The notes beneath the pieces are model-generated. The model had not been told where the DNA came from, ran no database searches, and saw only the letters and a program-made list of their open reading frames with translations. DNA of 60,000 nucleotides, taken from positions 21,932,288 through 21,992,287 of the forward strand of contig NC_092676.1 in the NCBI RefSeq assembly GCF_964355755.1, given 5' to 3'. A program made the position numbers and the translations under genes. This document shows, piece by piece, positions 1-12,348 of the stretch. Source of the DNA: Antedon mediterranea (taxonomy: Eukaryota; Echinodermata; Crinoidea; Comatulida; Antedonidae). The stretch's first letter is position 1. Every line of letters begins with the position of its first letter.

Positions 1-759
1 GTATGCATTACTAAAATAGTAGTTAATATATTTCATTTATAATGTATGTATAAACATATATTCATATTTTTTTTAAACATTTTTAAATTTAAAAATTATT
101 ACAATACCTATCTACCTTTCTGATATTGTTACTATTATATAATTTTTGAGGCAGCAATAAAAAAAAATTAAAAAATTTATTTGACTTATACTGTACTATG
201 TTAGTTCAGGAGATGAAGTGTGTGTGGGCAGAAACTAGTGTGTTGGAGGTTGGTGGTGTGAGGTGTATAGTTGTCACTTTAAGACCTAAATTAGATGTTT
301 TCTGAAGAAAAGAAGTAAGCGGATACGCTTTCAAACAACTCCAAGAAGATTCACACAAAAATAATTACTTTCCAATAAAATAGTATAACAGTGTATATTA
401 CAGTACATTGAATAAACTCGAGCGGAATAATAACGCACATAAAAAACATTCATTTTCTTGTCGAAAAGTGCCCTCTCTAGTTTTCTATTAATTTATTAAT
501 AATTATTTTTCAATTAATGAGTAATATAAACATATTTTTAAAATTTAATGCTGGAAACTGTATCTACTCCTAACAAAGTTTCATATCTCCAAATTTCATC
601 AACGTATTCAAAGCACTTAAATAAATTACATTTAACATTACAAATTCAGGTTTTGGATATAATTTTGCTTAAAAACATATACAAAAAACATCGATAAAAA
701 ATACTTTTCGTATTCAAAAACATTTGATACTTGGTATAAATGTTCAATATAGGTTGCTC

Positions 760-944
760 CATCCATATTGCAAACAAAAAATAACTATCAAGCCATATCA
801 CTGATTTTTTAAATTTACGTTTTTACAAAATGTACACTTATGAAAGACCATACAATTCCAACTCATTTTTTTCAAGCTAATAACTATTTTGAAAAAACGA
901 CCAACAAAAAACGTTCATGAATGCAATTTTTTTTTCTGTGAATA
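760..944. other. Unique loop at the centre of the foldback element
   Basis: This segment lies between the inverted arms (AGGTTGCTC before it, GAGCAACCT after it) and is not itself repeated in the arms. It defines the polarity of the otherwise symmetrical element. The same loop is at 8419-8601 (reverse), 15871-16053 (forward) and 23311-23493 (reverse), so the four copies alternate in orientation. It is AT-rich, has no reading frame worth noting and resembles nothing I recognise. Confidence 0.85.
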
Positions 945-3436
945 GAGCAACCTATAGTGAACATTTATACCAAGTATCAAATGTTTTTGAATACGAAAAG
1001 TATTTTTTATCGATGTTTTTTGTATATGTTTTTAAGCAAAATTCTATCCAAAACCCGAATTTTTATGTTAAATGTGATATTTAATATTGAAGTGCTTTGA
1101 ATACGTTGATGAAATTTGGAGATATGAAACTTTGTTAGGAGTAGAACCAGCTTCCAGCATTGAATATTAAAAATATGTTCATATTACTCATTAATTAATA
1201 ATAATTATTAATAAATTAATAGAAAACTAGAGAGGGCACTTTTCGAAAAGAATATGAATGTTTTTTTATGTGCGTTATTATTCCGCTCGAGTTTATTCAA
1301 TGTACTGTAATATACACTGTTATACTACTTAATTGGAAAGTAATTATTTTTGTGTGAATCTTCTTGGAGTTGTTTGAAAGCGTATCCGCTTACTTCTTTT
1401 CTTCAGAAAACATCTAATTTAGGTCTTAAAGTGACAACTATACACCTCACACCACCAACCTCCAACACACTAGTTTCTGCCCACACACACACTTTATCTC
1501 CTGAACTAACATAGTACAGTATAACTCAAATTAATTGTTCTAATTTTTTTTTATTGCTGCCTCAAAGAATATTATATAATAGTAACAATATCAGAAAGGT
1601 AGATAGGTATTGTAATCATATTTAAATTTAAAAATGTTTAAAAAAATATGAATATATGTTTATACATACATTATAAATGAAATATATTAACTACTATTTT
1701 AGTAATGCATACACAAGTACAGAATATCAGAAATCAATGAATCATGTGTCTAAATGTGGCATTATTAGGCTAATTTGCTTTGAGAAAAACATTGATGCCA
1801 TTGGCCTATACAAAAAATCAAGGCAATTAGACAAAATATTTACATAAACAATTAATACTAATATTGGTAGGCATAAAATAATAGTGTATATAAACTTTCC
1901 TTAAATAGTAACAGTATAGGGCCTTACCAATTTACTTAATACATAATATATGAACTATATTACACAAAAGAAATATAAATGAATTTATAAGGACATGATG
2001 ATTATCAAAAATAGTCAATATAATTAAATTTTAAACTCATTACCGGCATTATAAATAATAATTTAAAAAGATGAGAATGCAAGTAAATATCAGATTCATA
2101 GTCCTCATTATACACAATGATTTTCTACTATCAACAATCATGTAGCCTTTAATGAGTTTACATGGAGGTCTATTCAAATAAATTTAAATAAAAGGGTTCG
2201 TGGAAATTGAAGTTAGGATTCCATCATTTCAACAACAAAAATATTCAAAATATCCTGCCAGTTTGCGTTCAAGACCTGCAACCTGCTTAGTTTTTAATAC
2301 GAGTACTGCTTTCTATACACATAACTTTGATTTCTGCAAAAAAAAAAAAACTCTGTAATAATGTACTTTAATTACTGTAATAATCTAGGTATAGATTATG
2401 TTGACCGGGCCAGTGAGAGGGCGATCGACTGTACTACCATAAGTCCTCTAGGTGTATACAACTTATTTCTTGTCTACAAAGTGTATAGTAGTATGCTAAT
2501 AGTACTATTATTAGATTAGGTAGTTGGGAGTAGTTTTGAATCAGTAGTATGACTTCTTAAGAAGTAATTTAAAAATTATCATTGTATGATCAAAAAGAAA
2601 TATTATAATATCTAACTTTCTCCATTATATAAATATATTATTTTATCCAAGGGATTGCAAACACGAATGTTCACATGTCTTGTTAAGTATTGCACCTTTG
2701 TCCTGTCTTTGTGTTGTCTGTAATGTCACTGCACTAACGGGTGACCGGTAAACGAGCTTCGCTCTTACGGTTATCCATCCATATAAGTTGTTCATCTCTT
2801 ATGTTCAGAAATTTAAATGGTAAATAAACTGAAACTGAAACTGTGCTTATGTGGTACAGGTTGACGAGACAGGAATGATGGTAGTGCCAGTATACCGTGT
2901 AGTTTAGCCTCAAGGCAATACAATGTAGCTGGAGTAGCTTGGACAAATACAGTAGAGATTTATGAGACTTGGTGTGTGATGATTCAGTATGATAAATTTG
3001 TGCTGTGAAAGACAAAATTGTAGAATTAGGAAGAAAATATTGTAAAATATAACAAGGAAATTATACTATAGTATAATTAAGGGGTAACCGTATAATACAT
3101 AATTAATAGTAATAAAGGCAATGGCAATTACTTATATTATGTATACATTACAATATTACAAATAAATTATATATTATTTTATTATAAGGAAATCTGTTTT
3201 AGAATGAGAAAAAGCCGTCCCAACCCAGATTTGAACCCAGCTATCAATAAAGCTATAATTAAACAAAATAGACCATATTGTAGCCGGACTGGGTAGCGTA
3301 GACTTACTTGAGGCCTAGGCATAGTACGATTAGCTAGAAGGATACAGGTCAACCCGTACCCATGCCATGCCAACACGCTCGTACCCAAATTTTGGTTTAC
3401 ATATATCCAAAATTTTGGCTTACTCGTACCCATCAT

Positions 3437-3790
3437 GGGCTGCCTAGTAGTAGTAGTAGTAGCCTAGCCTAGCCTAAGGCAGCAGGCCCGGCCCTAGCCT
3501 ACTACAACTTAAGTCTAGGCCTAGCCTAGTACTAGTAGGCCTCTAGGCCTAGCCTAGGCCCTACCTAGTAGTAGTTAACATGGGAATCCGTTAACATCAT
3601 ACATACGCCCAGAGCCTAGTAGTAGCTACCTACTACTCACTAGCTAGGCCTAGGTAGTAGCAGTAGTAGTTATTGTAGTAGTATTATTGTATTGTAGTAT
3701 TAGTTGTAGCTGTCCGGTGATCCTTGGTCCTTGTCTAGATCCCCTAGTTGGTCTAGGCTAGGCCTAGTACGTAGTTATTCTTCAACAGTC
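3437..3790. repeat. CTAGGC/CTAGGCCTAG-rich block with (TAG)n inside the element arm
   Basis: The block is dense in the palindromes CTAG, CCTAGG and TAGGCCTA plus runs of TAG/TAC. It recurs in every arm, near 5340-5712, 11344-11670, 12820-13135, 18758-19100, 20303-20580 and 27085-27365. It is the part of the arm that varies most in length between copies, as expected of a slippage-prone minisatellite. It is also far more GC-rich than the rest of the arm. No function is visible. Confidence 0.75.
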
Positions 3791-3894
3791 ACACAATTCC
3801 GATTCTGCCGGCCACTGATTGCTAGTGAACAGGGGGAGGGAGAGAAAGAGTTAGAAGAACTGAAATAAGCCGTGACGTATAATAAACATCATAC

Positions 3895-4215
3895 AAAATA
3901 ATAGTATAACTAACGAATCCGTATAATATAATAATGTTGTATGTTATAAAGTAAAGTAAATGCGTTTAATATAATACAATTATATTATAATATAATGTAT
4001 TTTATTAATAATATAATATTAAATGTTCATAATATAATGCTAAAACCAAATAATATAATACAAAACGTCAATAATTTGTTACATTTTTCACATAATATAT
4101 TAGAAATAGATATAATATAATGCTAAAACCAAGTAATATAATCCAAAACGTATAATTCATTACAATACAATATATAATATAATAAAAAAATGATATAATA
4201 ATATAATATTTTGAA
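3895..4215. repeat. AT-rich subterminal repeats of the foldback element
   Basis: Just inside the element end lie repeated TATAATATAATG-type motifs. They include two degenerate tandem units of about 100 bp, each containing AATATAATGCTAAAACCAA followed by a near-copy of AATATAATACAAAACGT. The same block lies inside every other element end (about 4925-5245, 11800-12110, 12370-12690, 19205-19530, 19855-20175, 27480-27810). Subterminal repeats of this kind are commonly transposase binding sites in DNA transposons; that role is inferred here. Confidence 0.6.
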
Positions 4216-4242
4216 TACTTCAGACAGCTGAGGCTTGCCATA

Positions 4243-4896
4243 CTCCTTCGTATTAAGATAAATACGGTTTTTCTTATTGGTTTTACAATTTATTCAAATG
4301 TTTGTTTGATTTTCATTCTACTTTGTTATTGTCCATTTATATGTTTTATAGTATATTATTTATTATCTTAATACTAAATAAGTACCGTACGGTACTGGAT
4401 TACACTTAACTTCAATGTCAAGTTTCCGAGTTATTTAATTTAAAATCAAAATAACTAATAGTCCGTGAACAAAGGTGAAATAAACTGTTGTCATGTCACA
4501 TCTTTGTTTTGTTTCGTTGGATAGAAATTCTGAATCTATTTTATTTTTAGTAGTTTACATTTCTGTTTTTCGTAAAAAGGTATCATTTGCATGGCGTTCA
4601 AAATCATTTGCATTTTTGTCAAAGCGGGTACCACACAATATATAGCCATCTGTGCACAATGCCAATGTTAATTGGCATGCCTTTCCCTTTGAACCTCAGA
4701 TGAAGTGCAGCAGCAAACAGAATGTTTTCATTTGATATTATCATACAGTGAAAAGATCTTAAGAATAAAAAAAAAAAAATAAGATCAATTAGTTTTCCTC
4801 AAATAAAGTTTACACGAAATAAAAAAAAGTCAGTGTCCTACTGCTGCCTTTACTACCTTTACAAACTACCAATCGATATTGTAGAGAAACGAATTC
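4243..4896. other. Spacer between foldback copies 1 and 2, no gene seen
   Basis: This is 654 bp of AT-rich single-copy sequence separating two elements. It contains a short inverted repeat (ATGCCAAT, 4-bp gap, ATTGGCAT near 4660-4679) and A-runs at about 4769 and 4823. It ends with the hexamer GAATTC that abuts copy 2. I see no open frame or recognisable RNA. Confidence 0.6.
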
Positions 4897-7800
4897 TATG
4901 GCAAGCCTCAGCTGTCTGAAGTATTCAAAATATTATATTATTATATCATTTTTTTATTATATTATATATTGTATTGTAATGAATTATACGTTTTGGATTA
5001 TATTACTTGGTTTTAGCATTATATTATATCTATTTCTAATATATTATGTGAAAAATGTAACAAATTATTGACGTTTTGTATTATATTATTTGGTTTTAGC
5101 ATTATATTATGAACATTTAATATTATATTATTAATAAAATACATTATATTATAATATAATTGTATTATATTAAACGCATTTACTTTACTTTATAACATAC
5201 AACATTATTATATTATACGGATTCGTTAGTTATACTATTATTTTGTATGATGTTTATTATACGTCACGGCTTATTTCAGTTCTTCTAACTCTTTCTCTCC
5301 CTCCCCCTGTTCACTAGCAATCAGTGGCCGGCAGAATCGGAATTGTGTGACTGTTGAAGAATAACTACGTACTAGGCCTAGCCTAGACCAACTAGGGGAT
5401 CTAGACAAGGACCAAGGATCACCGGACAGCTACAACTAATACTACAATACAATAATACTACTACAATAACTACTACTGCTACTACCTAGGCCTAGCTAGT
5501 GAGTAGTAGGTAGCTACTACTAGGCTCTGGGCGTATGTATGATGTTAACGGATTCCCATGTTAACTACGGGAATCCTTAACTACTACTAGGTAGGGCCTA
5601 GGCTAGGCCTAGAGGCCTACTAGTACTAGGCTAGGCCTAGACTTAAGTTGTAGTAGGCTAGGGCCGGGCCTGCTGCCTTAGGCTAGGCTAGGCTACTACT
5701 ACTACTACTAGGCAGCCCATGATGGGTACGAGTAAGCCAAAATTTTGGATATATGTAAACCAAAATTTGGGTACGAGCGTGTTGGCATGGCATGGGTACG
5801 GGTTGACCTGTATCCTTCTAGCTAATCGTACTATGCCTAGGCCTCAAGTAAGTCTACGCTACCCAGTCCGGCTACAATATGGTCTATTTTGTTTTATAGC
5901 TTTATTGATAGCTGGGTTCAAATCTGGGTTGGGACGGCTTTCTCTCATTCTAAAACAGATTTCCTTATAATAAAATAATATATAATTTATTTGTAATATT
6001 GTAATGTATACATAATATAAGTAATTGCCATTGCCTTTATTACTATTAATTATGTATTATACGGTTACCCCTTAATTATACTATAGTATAATTTCCTTGT
6101 TATATTTTACAATATTTTCTTCCTAATTCTACAATTTTGTCTTTCACAGCACAAATTTATCATATTGAATCATCACACACCAAGTCTCATAAATCTCTAC
6201 TGTATTTGTCCAAGCTACTCCAGCTACATGGTATTGCCTTGAGGCTAAACTACACGGTATACTGGCACTACCATCATTCCTGGCTCGTCAACCTGTACCA
6301 CATAAGCACAGTTTCAGTTTCAGTTTATTTACCATTTAAATTTCTGAACATAAGAGATGAACAACTTATATGGATGGATAACCGTAAGAGCGAAGCTCGT
6401 TTACCGGTCACCCGTTAGTGCAGTGACATTACAGACAACACAAAGACAGGACAAAGGTGCAATACTTAACAAGACATGTGAACATTCGTGTTTGCAACCC
6501 CTTGGATAAAATAATATATTTATATAATGGAGAAAGTTAGATATTATAATATTTCTTTTTGATCATACAATGATAATTTTTAAATTACTTCTTAAGAAGT
6601 CATACTACTGATTCAAAATAGTGACTTACACCCTGTGGTCAAGGCTTTCTTTTCTCTTATGCTTATTTCCTCCAACATACAGAGTACATAGGACTTTTTT
6701 TATTCATAACTGTTGAATTGTTTCCCAATACATAGTACCTATTGGTATTATATCTAAAAATACAAAGGCGGCTAACACAGATAGTTCCATATATACAGTA
6801 CTCTTTTATAAATAAATGTATCTCTCCAAACTACTCCCAACTACCTAATCTAATAATAGTACTATTAGCATACTACTATACACTTTGTAGACAAGAAATA
6901 AGTTGTATACACCTAGAGGACTTATGGTAGTACAGTCGATCGCCCTCTCACTGGCCCGGTCAACATAATCTATACCTAGATTATTACAGTAATTAAAGTA
7001 CATTATTACAGAGTTTTTTTTTTTTGCAGAAATCAAAGTTATGTGTATAGAAAGCAGTACTCGTATTAAAAACTAAGCAGGTTGCAGGTCTTGAACGCAA
7101 ACTGGCAGGATATTTTGAATATTTTTTGTTGTTGAAATGATGGAATCCTAACTTCAATTTCCACGAACCCTTTTATTTAAATTTATTTGAATAGACCTCC
7201 ATGTAAACTCATTAAAGGCTACATGATTGTTGATAGTAGAAAATCATTGTGTATAATGAGGACTATGAATCTGATATTTACTTGCATTCCCATCTTTTTA
7301 AATTATTATTTATAATGCCGGTAATGAGTTTAAAATTTAATTATATTGACTATTTTTGATAATCATCATGTCCTTATAAATTCATTTATATTTCTTTTGT
7401 GTAATATAGTTCATATATTATGTATTAAGTAAATTGGTAGGGCCCTATACTGTTACTATTTAAGGAAAGTTTATATACACTATTATTTTATGCCTACCAA
7501 TATTAGTATTAATTGTTTATGTAAATATTTTGTCTAATTGCCTTGATTTTTTGTATAGGCCAATGGCATCAATGTTTTTCTCAAAGCAAATTAGCCTAAT
7601 AATGCCACATTTAGACACATGATTCATTGATTTCTGATATTCTGTACTTGTGTATGCATTACTAAAATAGTAGTTAATATATTTCATTTATAATGTATGT
7701 ATAAACATATATTCATATTTTTTTTAACATTTTTAAATTTAAAAATTATTACAATACCTATCTACCTTTCTGATATTGTTACTATTATATAATATTCTTT

Positions 7801-10800
7801 GAGGCAGCAATAAAAAAAAAATTAGAACAATTAATTTGATTTATACTGTACTATGTTAGTTCAGGAGATGAAGTGTGTGTGGGCAGAAACTAGTGTGTTG
7901 GAGGTTGGTGGTGTGAGGTGTATAGTTGTCACTTTAAGACCTAAATTAGATGTTTTCTGAAGAAAAGAAGTAAGCGCATACGCTTTCAAACAACTCCAAG
8001 AAGATTCACACAAAAATAATTACTTTCCAATAAAGTAGTATAACAGTGTATATTACAGTACATTGAATAAACTCGAGCGGAATAATAACGCACATAAAAA
8101 AACATTCATTTTCTTTTCGAAAAGTGCCCTCTCTAGTTTTCCAATAATTTATTAATAATTATTATTAATTAATGAGTAATATGAACATATTTTTAACATT
8201 CAATGCTGGAAGCTGGTTCTACTCCTAACAAAGTTTCATATCTCCAAATTTCATCAACGTATTCAAAGCACTTCAATATTAAATATCACATTTGACATAA
8301 AAATTCGGGTTTTGGATAGAATTTTGCTTAAAAACATATACAAAAAACATCGATAAAAAATACTTTTCGTATTCAAAAACACTTGATACTTGGTATAAAT
8401 GTTCACTATAGGTTGCTCTATTCACAGAAAAAAATTGCATTCATGAACGTTTTTTGTTGATTGTTTTTTCAAAATAGTTATTAGCTTGAAAAAAATGAGT
8501 TGGAATTGTATGGTCTTTCATAAGTGTACATTTTGTAAAAACGTAAATTTAAAAAATCAGTGATATGGCTTGATAGTTATTTTTTGTTTGCAATATGGAT
8601 GGAGCAACCTATATTGAACATTTATACCAAGTATCAAATGTTTTTGAATACGAAAAGTATTTTTTATCGATGTTTTTGTATATGTTTTTAAGCAAAATTA
8701 TATCCAAAACCTGAATTTGTAATGTTAAATGTAATTTATTTAAGTGGTTTGAATACGTTGATGAAATTTGGAGATATGAAACTTTGTTAGGAGTAGATAC
8801 AGTTTCCAGCATTAAATTTTAAAAATATGTTTATATTACTCATTAATTGATAATAATTATTAATAAATTAATAGAAAACTAGAGAGGGCACTTTTCGACA
8901 AGAAAATGAATGTTTTTTATGTGCGTTATTATTCCGCTCGAGTTTATTCAATGTACTGTAATATACACTGTTATACTATTTTATTGGAAAGTAATTATTT
9001 TTGTGTGAATCTTCTTGGAGTTGTTTGAAAGCGTATCCGCTTACTTCTTTTCTTCAGAAAACATCTAATTTAGGTCTTAAAGTGACAACTATACACCTCA
9101 CACCACCAACCTCCAACACACTAGTTTCTGCCCACACACACTTCATCTCCTGAACTAACATAGTACAGTATAAATCAAATTAATTGTTCTAATTTTTTTT
9201 TTATTGCTGCCTCAAAGAATATTATATAATAGTAACAATATCAGAAAGGTAGATAGGTATTGTAATAATTTTTAAATTTAAAAATGTTAAAAAAAATATG
9301 AATATATGTTTATACATACATTATAAATGAAATATATTAACTACTATTTTAGTAATGCATACACAAGTACAGAATATCAAAAATCAATGAATCATGTGTC
9401 TAAATTTGGCATTATTAGGCTAATTTGCTTTGAGAAAAACATTGATGCCATTGGCCTATACAAAAATCAAGGCAATTAGACAAAATATTTACATAAACAA
9501 TTAATACTAATATTGGTAGGAATAAAATAATAGTGTATATAAACTTTCCTTAAATAATAACGGTATAGGGCCTTACCAATTTATTTAATACATAAAATAT
9601 GAACTATATTACACAAAAAAAGTATAAATGAATTTATAAGGACATGATGATTATCAAAAATAGTCAATATAATTAAATTTTAAACTCATTACCGGCATTA
9701 TAAATAATATTTTAAAAAGATAAGAATGCAAGTAAATATCAGATTCATAGTCCTCATTATACACAATTATTTCCTACTATCACATATTAAACTAGAAAAC
9801 AATCATGTAGCCTTTAATGACTTTACATGGAGGTCTATTCAAATAAATTTAAATAAAAGGGTCACAATATGTCTTCGTCTCCAGTTCGTGGAAATTGAAG
9901 TTAGGATTCCATCATTTCAACAACAAAAAATATTCAAAATATCCTGCCAGTTTGCATTCAAGACCTGCAACCTGCTTAGTTTTTAATACGAGTACTGCTT
10001 TCTATACACATAACTTTGATTTCTGAAAAAAAAAAAAAAAACTCTGTAATCATGTACTTTAATTACTGTAATAATCTAGGTATAGATTATGTTGACCGGG
10101 CCAGTGAGAGGGCGATCGACTGTACTACCATAAGTCCTGTAGGTGTATACAACTTATTTCTTGTCTACAAAGTGTATAGTAGTATGCTAATAGTACTATT
10201 ATTAGATTAGGTAGTTGGGAGTAGTTTGGAGAGATACATCTATCTATAAAAGAGTACTGTATATATGGAACTATCTGTGTTAGCCGCCTTTGTATTTTTA
10301 GATATAATACCAATAGGTACTATGTATTGGGAAACAATTCAACAGTTATGAATAAAAAAAGTCCTATGTACTCTGTATGTTGGAGGAAATAAGCATAAGA
10401 GCAAATAAAGCCTTGACCACAGGGTGTAAGTCACTATTTTGAATCAGTAGTATGACTTCTTAAGAAGTAATTTAAAAATTATCATTGTATGATCAAAAAG
10501 AAATATTATAATATCTAACTTTCTTCTTTATATAAATATATTATTTTATCCAAGGGGTTGCAAACACAAGTGTTCACATGCCTTGTTAAGTATTGCACCT
10601 TTGTCCTGTCTTTATGTTGTCTGTAATGTCACTGCACTAACGGGTGACCGGTAAACGAGCTTCGCTCTTACGGTTATCCATCCATATAAGTTGTTCATCT
10701 CTTATGTTCAGAAATTGAAATGGTAAATAAACTGAAACTGAAACTGTGCTTATGTGGTACAGGTTGACGAGCCAGGAATGATGGTAGTGCCAGTATACCG

Positions 10801-12137
10801 TGTAGTTTAGCCTCAAGGCAATACCATGTAGCTGGAGTAGCTTGGACAAATACAGTAGAGATTTATGAGACTTGGTGTGTGATGATTCAGTATGATAAAT
10901 TTGTGCTGTGAAAGACAAAATTGTAGAATTAGGAAGAAAATATTGTAAAATATAACAAGGAAATTATACTATAGTATAATTAAGGGGTAACCGTATAATA
11001 TATAATTAATAGTAATAAAGACAATGGCAATTACTTATATTATGTATACATTACAATATTACAAATAAATTCATATATTATTTTATTATGATAAGGAAAT
11101 CTGTTTTAGAATGAGAAAAAGCCGTCCCAACCCAGATTTGAACCCAGCTATCAATAAAGCTATAAAACAAAATAGACCATATTGTAGCCGGACTGGGTAG
11201 CGTAGACTTACTTGAGGCCTAGGCATAGTACGATTAGCTAGAAGGATACAGGTCAACCCGTACCCATGCATGCCATGCCAACACGCTCGTACCCAAATTT
11301 TGGTTTACATATATCCAAAATTTTGGCTTACTCGTACCCATCATGGGCTGCCTAGTAGTAGTAGTAGTAGTAGCCTAGCCTAAGGCAGCAGGCCCGGCCC
11401 TAGCCTACTACAACTTAAGTCTAGGCCTAGCCTAGTACTAGTAGGCCTCTAGGTCTAGCCTAGGCCCTAGTAGTTAACATCATACATACGCCCTAGAGCC
11501 TAGTAGTAGCTACCTACTACTCACTAGCTAGGCCTAGGTATTAGTTGTAGTAGTAGTTATTGTAGTAGTATTATTGTATTGTAGTATTAGTTGTAGCTGT
11601 CCGGTGATCCTTGGTCACTTGTCTAGATCCCCTAGTAGGCCAACCCCTAGGCTAGGCCTAGTACGTAGTTATTCTTCAACAGTCACACAATTCAGATTCT
11701 GCCGGCCGCTGATTGCTAAGTGAACAGGGGGAGGGAGAGAAAGAGTTAGAAGAACTGAAATAAGCCGTGACGTATAATAAACATCATACAAAATAATAAT
11801 ATAACTAACGAATCCGTATAATATAATAATGTTGTATGTTATAAAGTAAAGTAAATGCGTTTAATATAATACAATTATATTATAATATAATGTATTTTAT
11901 TAATAATATAATATTAAATGTTCATAATATAATGCTAAAACCAAATAATATAATACAAAAAGTCAATAATTTGTTACATTTTTTACATAATATATTAGAA
12001 ATATATATAATATAATGCTAAAACCAAGTAATATAATGCAAAACGTATAATTCATTACAATACAATATATAATATAATAAAAAAATGATATAATAATATA
12101 ATATTTTGAATACTTCAGACAGCTGAGGCTTGCCATA
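4897..12137 (-). mobile_element. Giant foldback transposon, copy 2 (complete, reverse polarity)
   Basis: This is a complete 7,241-bp element: left arm 4897-8418, loop 8419-8601, right arm 8602-12137. Both ends carry the same inverted terminus (TATGGCAAGCCTCAGCTGTC inward). The two arms are not identical. The right arm has a ~20-bp segment (near 9867-9888) that the left arm lacks, and all four copies keep this asymmetry, so the arms diverged before the copies spread. No frame longer than about 90 codons is confined to it, and those frames vary between copies, so any transposase would have to be supplied elsewhere. Arms of 3.5 kb are exceptionally long for a non-autonomous DNA transposon. Confidence 0.88.
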
Positions 12138-12348
12138 GGTAACCGCTGAAAGATACCTCGTTTTGTGCATTCAACACGACCACAAGGAACGTGAAGCAAA
12201 CACTTGCTGCGAGTACGAGTTGGAATATTCAACTTAAACAAAGCAACAAGTGGACAATCATAAACGGAATTGAATGAGTTGTATAAAAAAACCATATCAA
12301 AAACAACTCTACGATTTTCAAGAGAAATAAGAGAAACATGTTATTATC
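12138..12348 (-). pseudogene. Non-LTR retrotransposon reverse transcriptase C-terminal fragment
   Basis: Read on the minus strand, the whole 211-bp spacer between copies 2 and 3 encodes the landmarks of the C-terminal tail of a Jockey/CR1-type LINE polyprotein. In order these are an LENRR-like segment, DMVFLYNSFNSVYDCP, LNIP with an Arg-rich stretch (RTRSK), then LLHVP...GR. This pattern is common in the 3' part of such elements just after the reverse transcriptase core. It is cut off at both sides by the foldback elements, so it is a dead fragment, either a former target site or captured cargo. Family assignment is from memory of the motif pattern only. Confidence 0.62.

Larger units (their letters stand above)
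1..4242 (+). mobile_element. Giant foldback transposon, copy 1 (left arm cut by window edge)
   Basis: This is the 3' part of the same palindromic element seen three more times downstream. Bases 1-759 are the inner end of the left arm, 760-944 are the unique loop, and 945-4242 are the right arm. The arm relation is visible because the start of the window reappears reverse-complemented, ending near 1711. The element ends at 4242 with TTGCCATA, followed by CTCCTT; its left target flank lies outside the window. Compared with copies 2 and 3, the arm has lost about 214 bp at 2535-2538, where the TTT shared by both break points is retained once. The short open frames inside it (for example 2734-3015 and 3182-3436) recur in other copies with replacements and truncations, so they are not credible genes. 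The element is non-autonomous; its superfamily is not recognised. Confidence 0.85.

Noticed and set aside
5719-5970. An 83-84 codon frame in each arm, with a tRNA B-box-like GGTTCAAATC near its end
   Set aside because: No A box at a workable distance and no protein features; the T-arm-like part does not pair. Treated as element sequence.
6137-6418. A 93-codon open frame repeated in most element arms (2734, 6137, 10637, 13564, 18054; truncated at 21014 and 25604)
   Set aside because: Differences between copies are mostly replacements and include premature stops. It starts and ends arbitrarily and lacks any recognisable domain. It persists because the DNA copies are young.
11963-12295. A 110-codon minus-strand frame across the junction of copy 2 and the spacer
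   Set aside because: It joins LINE-derived codons to the AT-rich terminus of the foldback element; only the LINE part is meaningful and is listed as a fragment.
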